Virus record (IMG/VR): IMGVR_UViG_3300045996_004602
Coordinates: 1-45,436 of that record
Origin: a virus
Direction: 5' to 3' (one strand)
Length of the DNA: 45,436 nt
In this document: in pieces, positions 39,088 to 45,436 of the stretch
Numbering within the stretch: position 1 is the first letter of the stretch
Layout of the letters: each line of letters opens with the position of its first letter
The notes under the pieces: model-generated
Database searches by the model: none
What the model saw: only the letters and a program-made list of their open reading frames with translations
What the model was told of the DNA's origin: nothing
Made by a program: the position numbers and the translations under genes

Positions 39088-39528
39088 TCCTCCGCTCCAA
39101 ATCCCGCCAGAATTTCGGTTCCGTCGCTCGAAGCCGCTGCCTCCAATTCGGAGAGCCCGTTTTGCTACACGAGCAATACCCTGTGCGCCTCGGCGCTCAT
39201 TACGCTTGGCATTCCGTTCGTGCCCGGTCGTCCGCTCATGAACGCGGAAGTGAACGGCGAAGAACGCGTCATTTGGCTGTTCCAATTGGAGAGCCTCGAC
39301 GGTCTCTACAAGACGAAGGAAATGATGGCCGCTTGGGACGACGAAAAATGGTGCCAGGCGAATCCCGATCACCCGTTCGTTTACGCGAAATACGCGCTCC
39401 TCAACCGGAACCGGTTGCTCGAAGTCATCAAGAACGACGTGCCCCTCGTCGCGATGAAGCGCGGTGACGCCATCTGCCTCGTCCGGAAGGGCAGTGCCGC
39501 TCACGCGAACCTCTCCCTCGCGCAATAA
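39085..39528 (+). CDS. Tail-region protein of unknown function
   Basis: 147 aa. NTLCASALITLGIPFVPGRP, RVIWLFQLESLDGLYKTKEM, MAAWDDEKWCQANPDHPFVY, then a helical C-terminus. No family recognised. Directly follows the tRNA and precedes the tail chaperone gene with an identical leader, so the two are probably controlled alike. Confidence 0.55.
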   Translation: MSSAPNPARISVPSLEAAASNSESPFCYTSNTLCASALITLGIPFVPGRPLMNAEVNGEERVIWLFQLESLDGLYKTKEMMAAWDDEKWCQANPDHPFVYAKYALLNRNRLLEVIKNDVPLVAMKRGDAICLVRKGSAAHANLSLAQ

Positions 39529-39547
39529 CGCCCGGCTCCAAATCACC

Positions 39548-39982
39548 ATGTCCACTACCGTTTCGCCCGAATCTGTCTCGCTCATTTCGCTCCTCAAGGC
39601 CCCGGAGAAAATCGGCGGCCTGGCGCTCCGCCCCATCACGACCGGGACCTATTCACTCTGTCTTCAGGCCGGGAGCAGACTCGTCGCCGGAGCCCACGGC
39701 GAGGCGCAGCCGGGCAAGACGATGAACATGCCCTACGAGGTGCTTTTGTTCATCTATATCCACACTGCACCGCTCGAAGAGGTGTGCGACGTGGTCTTCG
39801 ACATTCCCGCACTACGCCGGAAGGTTTTCGCCCTAGGGGAGACGCTGGCGATCAGCGAAATCGACGCAATCAGCGCGAGAATCATGGCCATGCTCGATCA
39901 GGCCACCGCGAATATTATCTCCCCGGAGAAGAAACAGTCGCCGTCCGAAGCCGCGAAGGAGGCCCATGGCCCAAAAGCATAG
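39548..39982 (+). CDS. Tail assembly chaperone G-like (short form)
   Basis: 144 aa. Alpha-helical (PYEVLLFIYIHTAPLEEVCD, VVFDIPALRRKVFALGETLA, EIDAISARIMAMLDQATANI) ending GPKA. Its position before the tape measure gene and the overlapping frame that follows identify it as the G-type tail chaperone, made together with a longer frameshifted form. Confidence 0.75.
   Translation: MSTTVSPESVSLISLLKAPEKIGGLALRPITTGTYSLCLQAGSRLVAGAHGEAQPGKTMNMPYEVLLFIYIHTAPLEEVCDVVFDIPALRRKVFALGETLAISEIDAISARIMAMLDQATANIISPEKKQSPSEAAKEAHGPKA
39970..39976 (+). promoter_or_regulatory. -1 programmed frameshift site CCCAAAA
   Basis: In the G frame the codons read GGC-CCA-AAA, giving the canonical slippery heptamer C-CCA-AAA (39970-39976), five codons before nothing else: a stop follows two codons later (GCA-TAG). 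A -1 slip continues as Ser-Ile-Glu-Pro-Ala-Trp. This is the classic way phages make the gpG-T fusion. Confidence 0.85.
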
Positions 39983-40197
39983 AGCCGGCATGGCAGGACG
40001 CCATTGTCTTCATGCTGGCGACACAAACCGGGTGGTCGGAGGACTTCATCGTCTGGCACCTGCCACTGCAACGCGTCTGGGCCTACGTCCTCTGCTATTG
40101 TCGATCCAACGGCGTCAAGTGCCGGTGGGGGCGCGGGGTAAAGACGGATCAGCAAGTAGAAACTGACTTGAGGGCACTAGTAGGCCTTCTGAAATGA
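39976..40197 (+). CDS. T extension of the tail assembly chaperone, via -1 frameshift
   Basis: 73 codons from the slippery site to the TGA at 40195-40197, joined in frame to the G part (39548-39975) to give a ~217-aa G-T fusion. The extension (IEPAWQDAIVFMLATQTGWS, EDFIVWHLPLQRVWAYVLCY) has the Trp-rich helical pattern of T domains, which bind the tape measure. It has no good start of its own. It ends inside the next gene's start (ATGA at 40194-40197). Confidence 0.8.
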   Translation, partial: SIEPAWQDAIVFMLATQTGWSEDFIVWHLPLQRVWAYVLCYCRSNGVKCRWGRGVKTDQQVETDLRALVGLLK

Positions 40198-40790
40198 GCG
40201 CACCTGTCGCAAGACTCACCGTCAATTACAAGCCCCTCTCCAACGCGATTCGGGCATACGCGAAGCATCGTCGCATGACGAACGCGCAGGTTGTCGAAGT
40301 GACCGCAAAAAAGCTGTTGTTCGACCTGTATCGTGCCTATCGGACGGTTGCGGCGACGGCGGCGAAGATCGTGGAGGAGGCTCGTCGGCGAAATTGGTTC
40401 ACGCGCATCAAAAAATTCCGTGGCGGTAATTCGCCATATGTCGGCAAGACGATCCGTGGCCCGCGAACCGTCGTTCAGGACGAATTGGATGCCCGTGGCC
40501 GCAAGGTTGGTTTCCTGGCTTCGACGTTTCTCTTCAAGCGTTGGCGCGTGAAGAAGGGCGGTCAGCGCGGGCTCTACGCCAAGGCGGGAGCAAAGAGTCG
40601 TGTTTTTGTGGATACAGATCGGCCAAATCCACAGGTCGTAATCTCCTCCGAGGTCGATGGCGTCATCAAGATGAACAGCAAGTTCGGACTGTGGGCGCGT
40701 GCCATCGCGGCTCGTGTGGCGGACATGATGGTTTACGTGCGTCGGAAGGAACGCGAGTCGGCCAACGTCTGGAAAGCGTTTAAACGATGA
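40194..40790 (+). CDS. Basic tail protein of unknown function
   Basis: 198 aa, strongly basic. LTVNYKPLSNAIRAYAKHRR, QVVEVTAKKLLFDLYRAYRT, FTRIKKFRGGNSPYVGKTIR, then beta-rich and basic (FLFKRWRVKKGGQRGLYAKA). It ends VWKAFKR with a GTTTAAAC copy just before the stop (40778-40785). Small overlap with both neighbours. A tail completion or minor tail protein is likely from position. Confidence 0.55.
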   Translation: MSAPVARLTVNYKPLSNAIRAYAKHRRMTNAQVVEVTAKKLLFDLYRAYRTVAATAAKIVEEARRRNWFTRIKKFRGGNSPYVGKTIRGPRTVVQDELDARGRKVGFLASTFLFKRWRVKKGGQRGLYAKAGAKSRVFVDTDRPNPQVVISSEVDGVIKMNSKFGLWARAIAARVADMMVYVRRKERESANVWKAFKR

Positions 40791-42664
40791 GCGTCCTTAC
40801 CACCACGATCCGGATGGAGGACTCGCAGTTTTTCGCGAGCCTCAATCGAATGGAAGCTCGCCTCGGTGGTTTGGCCACCGGCTTCGCCGCGCTCTCCGCC
40901 CGGATGGCGTCTTCGTTCCTGCCCATTGCAACGGGCATTGGCGTCGTCACTGGCGCTATGTTTGGCCTGAAGAAGGCGGTTACGGACGCGGCAAACATGG
41001 AGCAGCTTCAGACCTCGTTTGAGGTGCTGATTGGTTCTGCGGACGTAGCGAAGCAGACGCTCAAGGACCTCCAGAAATTTGCTGACGAGACGACGTTTCA
41101 GATGCCAGAGGTAGCCGGTTCGGCGAAGCAGATGATTGCTTTCGGCGTCGGCGCGAAGGATGTCGTCGGCACGATCCGCATGCTCGGTGACGTGGCGGCG
41201 GGTCTCAATATCCCGCTTTCCGAACTGACCGACGTTTACGGCCGTAACCTCGTTCAGGGGCGTCTCTTTTCCCGCGACATTTACCAGTTCCAGAGCCGGG
41301 GTATCCCGATCATCGCGGCCCTCGCGAAGCAGTTTGGCGTAGCCGAAAGCTCGATCATGGGAATGGTCGAGGCCGGTCGCGTCGGTTCGGCGGAAATGGT
41401 GAAGGCGTTCCAGTCAATGACTGGGGAGGGCGGGCAGTTCGCCGGGATGCTGAAGAAACAGTCGCAGACTTTCAACGGCCTGTGGTCCACGCTTGTCGAT
41501 AACATCAGCGCCCGGTTCCGTGATTTCGGCGGACCGCTCATCACTGCCCTGAAGCCCGTCGTTGATGGACTGATTCAGAAGGTGAAGGAGATGGAGCCAG
41601 CCGCGAAACGGTTCGGCGAAACGGTCGCTCGGATCATCACCGGGCTCCAAAATGCTTTCAAGTCGGGTCAGTTCACGGAGCTCGTCGGGCTCTCGTTGGA
41701 GCTGGGGTTTGCCCGCGCCATGAACGCGCTATCGGCTGGTCTCGAAACCACGCTCGCAGTGGCGGGCGCGGCGTTCTCCCAGCTCTTTGGGGATGCAAAA
41801 TTCTGGGAGGGGTTCGGAAAGGCAATGACCGGCATTGCCAGCCAGTTTGGCGCGGCGCTCCTGAAGGCATTCGAGGCCCCACTTGCCTACGTTCAGGCGT
41901 TTTTCGAGGACATGGCACCCGGCGGTGATGTGTCGCGCCGGCTCGACGCCAAGAAGGACGCTACGCGACAGGTTTTGGCGAACGATCCCCGTTTCGCTGG
42001 CAAGAGCGAGAGCGACATCATCACTGCGTTTGGTTCGTTCAGCCGTAACCCGGTCGAAGAGGCTTTGTTTCAGCAGTTCAGGGAGGCTCGGGATGCCCTC
42101 GCCGATAAACTGGCGAAGGAAGCGGGCGTTACTTCGATCGCTGAAAAGGCGAACGCGATCATGGCCAGCGGCGGCGTGAAATACGGCTTTGGTGGCGACA
42201 ACTTGAACGCCGGGGGAATCGCAAGGGGTGGTGTGGACATGGTCCGTGAGGGTCTCGACCTGCTCAAAAAGCCCGCGATTGATTTTCTCAAAACTGCGAA
42301 GGCGGTTGCCGCTGCCTATGAGCCGGCGGCGCTCTATGATGAGGCGAAGCTGGACGCGATTAAGGAGAAGTTGAGGAAGCTGTTCCCCGAACTGCCGAAG
42401 ACCGGTGACGCGGGTGACGCCGCGAACGCCCGCAAGGGCAGGGGACCGGGTGAACTCATGGGCGGCGACTACACCATCGTTGCCGACTCCCTCGCGAAGA
42501 TCGGCGGCGGCGGCGGTGTCGCTGGCGTCAACGCCGTGCTCGCTGAGGCCCGCGAGACCAACGCCGAACTCAAGACCGTAAACAAGACCCTCGTTGAAGT
42601 GAAGACCGTCCTGCTGGCGGGCCGAACCGGGGGCCAAGAAATCTCCGGCTCAATGCACCGCTAA
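40787..42664 (+). CDS. Tape measure protein
   Basis: 625 aa. Typical N-terminal domain: MEQLQTSFEVLIGSADVAKQ, TLKDLQKFADETTFQMPEVA, QMIAFGVGAKDVVGTIRMLG, GRLFSRDIYQFQSRGIPIIA. Long helical regions follow, hydrophobic helices near the middle, then the C-terminal end (KTVNKTLVEVKTVLLAGRTG). It sets tail length and runs through the tube; at 625 aa a tail of about 90-100 nm would be expected on the usual 1.5 Angstrom per residue rule. Confidence 0.9.
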   Translation: MSVLTTTIRMEDSQFFASLNRMEARLGGLATGFAALSARMASSFLPIATGIGVVTGAMFGLKKAVTDAANMEQLQTSFEVLIGSADVAKQTLKDLQKFADETTFQMPEVAGSAKQMIAFGVGAKDVVGTIRMLGDVAAGLNIPLSELTDVYGRNLVQGRLFSRDIYQFQSRGIPIIAALAKQFGVAESSIMGMVEAGRVGSAEMVKAFQSMTGEGGQFAGMLKKQSQTFNGLWSTLVDNISARFRDFGGPLITALKPVVDGLIQKVKEMEPAAKRFGETVARIITGLQNAFKSGQFTELVGLSLELGFARAMNALSAGLETTLAVAGAAFSQLFGDAKFWEGFGKAMTGIASQFGAALLKAFEAPLAYVQAFFEDMAPGGDVSRRLDAKKDATRQVLANDPRFAGKSESDIITAFGSFSRNPVEEALFQQFREARDALADKLAKEAGVTSIAEKANAIMASGGVKYGFGGDNLNAGGIARGGVDMVREGLDLLKKPAIDFLKTAKAVAAAYEPAALYDEAKLDAIKEKLRKLFPELPKTGDAGDAANARKGRGPGELMGGDYTIVADSLAKIGGGGGVAGVNAVLAEARETNAELKTVNKTLVEVKTVLLAGRTGGQEISGSMHR

Positions 42665-42671
42665 AATCACA

Positions 42672-43382
42672 ATGGTCGTTTTAATTGGATCAATCCGCGC
42701 TGACCGTCTCCTCGACCAACCCGAAACAGAAATCGAGGTTGATCGCTACGGCATTGCCGAAGCGACAGAGGTTTTTCAGTGCCAGTGGAAGGACGCCATG
42801 CGTCTGTCTGCGGCGGTAAAAAAGCATCCGGATTTCACTTGGCTCGAAAAAACGAAGTCGAAGATCAAGCGAGAGGAGGGAGACCTGGCTCGCGTAACCA
42901 TCACGTTCGAGGGCACGGAGGGCGGCGGCACATCGACAGCAGAGCCGGCGGCCATTTACGAACTGGAGAGCTGCGCCACACAGGAGCCAATCGAAACGCA
43001 TCCACGTTATAATATCGTCTCCGATGATGAACGGCGCAAAATCGAGGAAGCCCTGAAATCGCGCAAGGCACCGGTGGGGCTTGGAACGCGGGCGGCTGAA
43101 CTCTACGGGAAAAAACTAAAGGGCGTAACGTCCTACCTCTCCCCGTCAGTAACGTGGACCCAGACAATCACGCGGGGCGCAAGCCAACTCTCGGGCGAAA
43201 ACCTTAACAAGGTTGGTGACATCGACGCGCCGTCGGGCCCCGCTCCTGCAATCGCTTCTGGCCGCAATTGGCTGCGTGGTGCGACCACCCAGACCATCCG
43301 GGGCTCTGCGGTCCAAATTCGCCATTCGTGGCGGCTTTCCGGGCGCGCTGGTTGGGACCCACAACTCTACGCATCGACCTAA
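42672..43382 (+). CDS. Distal tail protein of unknown family
   Basis: 236 aa. Mixed beta/helical (IADRLLDQPETEIEVDRYGI-type region RADRLLDQPETEIEVDRYGI, then LARVTITFEGTEGGGTSTAE, YLSPSVTWTQTITRGASQLS). No family recognised; position after the tape measure gene suggests a distal tail/hub component. The stop overlaps the next start (TAATG). Confidence 0.55.
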   Translation: MVVLIGSIRADRLLDQPETEIEVDRYGIAEATEVFQCQWKDAMRLSAAVKKHPDFTWLEKTKSKIKREEGDLARVTITFEGTEGGGTSTAEPAAIYELESCATQEPIETHPRYNIVSDDERRKIEEALKSRKAPVGLGTRAAELYGKKLKGVTSYLSPSVTWTQTITRGASQLSGENLNKVGDIDAPSGPAPAIASGRNWLRGATTQTIRGSAVQIRHSWRLSGRAGWDPQLYAST

Positions 43383-43936
43383 TGCGGTTCCGGATCAAAA
43401 ATCAGCCCCAGCTTGAGATTTGGCTCAATGCGTTGGCCGACGAGATCGAGCGCGTCGAAAAAGGCCGTCCACGTTTAAACGCTGGCGTTAATGTCCTGAT
43501 CGACGAGGGACCGGAAGGGTTTACGATCACAGGCACGGCGACGGGAGACGGTGGAAGCAGCCCGGACCTGCCGTTCCAACTCACGGGTTTCATTGAGGCC
43601 GACACGGCCTACATTTCCTGCACGCCGGGATTGATCGACGACATCGTGCCGACGATGGGCGGTATCAGTCTGTTGAATCTCCCGGCACCTAAGATCGCTG
43701 TGACGGGTGCATCGGGCGTGCTTTGGGTCAAAAATACACTCGATGCCGCTGGCGTTATCACTGCGTCCATCATCGAAGCTGGATCGGCCATGCCAGCGAA
43801 CTCTTCGGTCCTCGCGTATCGAATGCTCGGCTCCTTCACCAGTGCGAGCGGTCAATTTACCTCGGTTGTGAGCCTGTTGCACACGAACCAAGCGCACCGT
43901 CGCTGCAATGGCTCTAGCACATGGGGAAGCGCGTAA
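43382..43936 (+). CDS. Tail-tip protein of unknown family
   Basis: 184 aa. MRFRIKNQPQLEIWLNALAD, EIERVEKGRPRLNAGVNVLI, then small beta-rich strands with Gly/Ser turns (IDDIVPTMGGISLLNLPAPK, ASGVLWVKNTLDAAGVITAS). No family recognised; candidate tail tip or baseplate part. Carries a GTTTAAAC copy (43473-43480) coding Arg-Leu-Asn. Confidence 0.5.
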   Translation: MRFRIKNQPQLEIWLNALADEIERVEKGRPRLNAGVNVLIDEGPEGFTITGTATGDGGSSPDLPFQLTGFIEADTAYISCTPGLIDDIVPTMGGISLLNLPAPKIAVTGASGVLWVKNTLDAAGVITASIIEAGSAMPANSSVLAYRMLGSFTSASGQFTSVVSLLHTNQAHRRCNGSSTWGSA

Positions 43937-43939
43937 GCC

Positions 43940-45436
43940 ATGAACCTCGCCGTTTTGTGCCCAGAATGTTGCACGCCGCCGACTCCGACTGTGTTGAGCA
44001 AAAGGCGGAGTGTCACCAAATCCAAATACGGGTTTAGTGAGGTGCTTGCTTTTGTTTCTGCAAAACCGAGGCGGTATAAAAATCTGTCCGTGACTGGCAG
44101 TGCATCCTTGGTTTCGGGATCTGAGAGCTTCGTGTCCGTCTTTAGTGGGGGGCTTTTTTTCGATGCGGACGGCGTGATGCGCTGCGATATGAAGTCATCC
44201 ACGTCGGCGACTTCCGGATATTTCTGGCCAGACCATGAAGGGCCGGGCGGGTCACGCGTCTATGATGTATGCGCGTCCCATCCATACGAATATCTCACAT
44301 GGGGTTTGGATTATCAGGAGGTGTTTTACGCTCTCTACCCCGCGTTGGGGGAGCTGTTGTTGGGCTCTTGGGGCTTAAGCTCTAACGGGACATTGGTATC
44401 ATCCGATGCGACTCATAAGGCGTGGAATATCACCGGATTTTACGATGGGAGCCTTTTAGCTCAGCTCAGCAACGAATATAGGACCGACGACCTCTTGACC
44501 GATCTGGATGCCGCGTTAACCGCTGCCAGCTATTCGGCCTACAACACGTCGTTCCCCACAGCCGCGTTTGACATCGCGACCAACGAAAGCTCTGCGCTAG
44601 CCGAGGAATCCAAATACAAAATTCAACACCGGGTGCCAAAGGTTGGAAACGGGAAGTGCTATCGGGTGGAGTGGGTGGAACGCTTCGTCCCCAAGGTCAC
44701 TTTCGACGCCGAAGCACCCTATCACGCAAATGGCGGAGGTGCTTCGATCACGTCGGTTGAAATTCTGAATCGTGGTGTCTTCCGTCCCGATATCACCATT
44801 GGGGCGGTCGTGACGGGGTATGATGAGGAAACCGGTGAACCTATCGTCGAGGGCACTGATGGGGGCGGCTTCGGCTTAAAACTCGTCGCAGTCATGTCGT
44901 CCGGTGGGTCCGTTGCCAGCATCCGCATACTCCATCCGGGCAACGGCTATACCGAGGCCCCAACGATCACTCTTGAAGGTGACGCAGAGGCAGTGGCCGT
45001 AGTCGATCTGGACGAAGGTAGCCCCAACAAGGGCCGAATTATTGCGGTCAACGTTACGTCTGGCGGCGACTACCTCCCCGAGCTCGTGTTCAATTCGCCG
45101 GAACTGGGCGGGACGCAGGCAGTGGCAACCTGCACGCTCGATCCTCAGGGGGGCATTGCGACCGTTTCAGTGACCAACGCCGGCCAATACTACTCAACGG
45201 TTTCGCTCGGCATTGACGCCGAGGTGATGTCCACGGCTCCCAGTCTCTTTGTTCATTGGGGCCAAGAGACTCCAAAATGTTATAACTGGGACGGCGTAAA
45301 GCCGTCTGGATATGCGGACTCCACGCCTTCGACCTACCCGACCTCGGCGGAATACGATTTTCCCAAGCCCGTTGCTGAGGGCGACCGATCAATGCAGATA
45401 AAACGCGTCCTGTGCGACTGCTCCACTTGCCCATGA
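43940..45436 (+). CDS. Beta-rich tail-tip or fibre protein
   Basis: 498 aa, complete, ending at the last base of the window. Starts NLAVLCPECCTPPTPTVLSK with a Cys pair and ends KRVLCDCSTCP, so both termini carry clustered Cys that may bind metal or form disulfides. The C-terminal half has repeated Gly-rich strand units (SVEILNRGVFRPDITIGAVV, ASIRILHPGNGYTEAPTITL, ISVTNAGQYYSTVSL-like IATVSVTNAGQYYSTVSLGI), a fibre-like pattern. Position at the tail end supports a structural role. Confidence 0.55.
   Translation: MNLAVLCPECCTPPTPTVLSKRRSVTKSKYGFSEVLAFVSAKPRRYKNLSVTGSASLVSGSESFVSVFSGGLFFDADGVMRCDMKSSTSATSGYFWPDHEGPGGSRVYDVCASHPYEYLTWGLDYQEVFYALYPALGELLLGSWGLSSNGTLVSSDATHKAWNITGFYDGSLLAQLSNEYRTDDLLTDLDAALTAASYSAYNTSFPTAAFDIATNESSALAEESKYKIQHRVPKVGNGKCYRVEWVERFVPKVTFDAEAPYHANGGGASITSVEILNRGVFRPDITIGAVVTGYDEETGEPIVEGTDGGGFGLKLVAVMSSGGSVASIRILHPGNGYTEAPTITLEGDAEAVAVVDLDEGSPNKGRIIAVNVTSGGDYLPELVFNSPELGGTQAVATCTLDPQGGIATVSVTNAGQYYSTVSLGIDAEVMSTAPSLFVHWGQETPKCYNWDGVKPSGYADSTPSTYPTSAEYDFPKPVAEGDRSMQIKRVLCDCSTCP

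Larger units (their letters stand above)
129..43480. repeat. Dispersed 8-bp palindrome GTTTAAAC, 22 exact copies
   Basis: First bases of the copies: 129, 2342, 5101, 5733, 8312, 9811, 11019, 11299, 11628, 12974, 15774, 18323, 21315, 22181, 24417, 26480, 29038, 31474, 32537, 38308, 40778, 43473. By hand, at about 60% G+C, far fewer than one copy is expected in 45 kb. Most are flanked by C on the left and G on the right. In genes they code Phe-Lys (then Arg/Gln) or Arg-Leu-Asn, so DNA rather than protein is conserved. About half lie at stop codons, in leaders or between genes. Confidence 0.9.

Overview
The window looks like most of a temperate tailed-phage genome (siphovirus type), either a prophage or a phage contig. 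It is GC-rich and densely packed, with many ATGA, TGATG and TAATG gene overlaps. It opens with a tyrosine recombinase and closes exactly at the stop codon of a putative tail-tip or fibre gene. I found no endolysin, no attachment sites and no certain cI-type repressor, so the element probably continues outside the window. The host is uncertain. SD-poor, A/C-rich leaders and an integrase of a style I associate with Verrucomicrobiota make that phylum my best guess, but this rests on memory and not on a search.

Layout. 1-2.6 kb: integrase, then two divergent groups of small ribbon-helix-helix (RHH) proteins around paired palindromes, a plausible control switch. 2.7-10.5 kb (rightward): early and replication module with a conserved phage protein placed next to a RecB/Cas4-like nuclease, a DUF1064-like nuclease, a DUF5131 (Gp37/Gp68) protein, a replication initiator, a DnaC-like helicase loader and an HTH protein. 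10.7-11.03 kb: a gene-poor gap with direct repeats and a dyad. 11.3-21.3 kb (leftward): about 20 mostly small and unrecognised genes, with a DUF488-like protein, an HTH regulator, a SprT-like protein whose HExxH reads HQLLH, a truncated N6-methylase-like protein, and a CobT-like VWA protein paired with a CobS/MoxR-like AAA+ ATPase.

21.3-22.1 kb holds no gene. It is packed with inverted repeats which, read on the minus strand, form hairpins with GNRA tetraloops (GAGA, GAAA, GCAA). I interpret it as a large structured RNA transcribed leftward from an AT-rich promoter/operator region at about 22.09-22.18 kb. It is either a separate ncRNA or an approximately 0.8-kb leader of the CobS/CobT-like operon.

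22.3-45.4 kb (rightward): late module. A PP-loop PAPS-reductase-like protein and a ParB-like protein (IbrA/IbrB-like pair) and an opposing ASCH gene precede the head genes: TerS, TerL (GpA type), gpW-like connector, lambda-type portal, S49 protease, scaffold-like coiled coil and major capsid protein. A 1369-aa protein with a 405-residue internal duplication, small membrane proteins and tail genes follow, with a CAT-anticodon tRNA inside the tail module, a tail chaperone pair with a canonical -1 slippery site (CCCAAAA), the tape measure protein and three distal tail genes.

Signals running through the whole window: 22 exact copies of the palindrome GTTTAAAC (far fewer than one expected at this base composition), often at gene junctions; a recurring SD-less leader containing GTAACCAA and ending CCAATG; a late-gene leader CTCCAAATCACCATGTCC; and a recurring AAATTGACT-N13-TAnnATG element in the late region.
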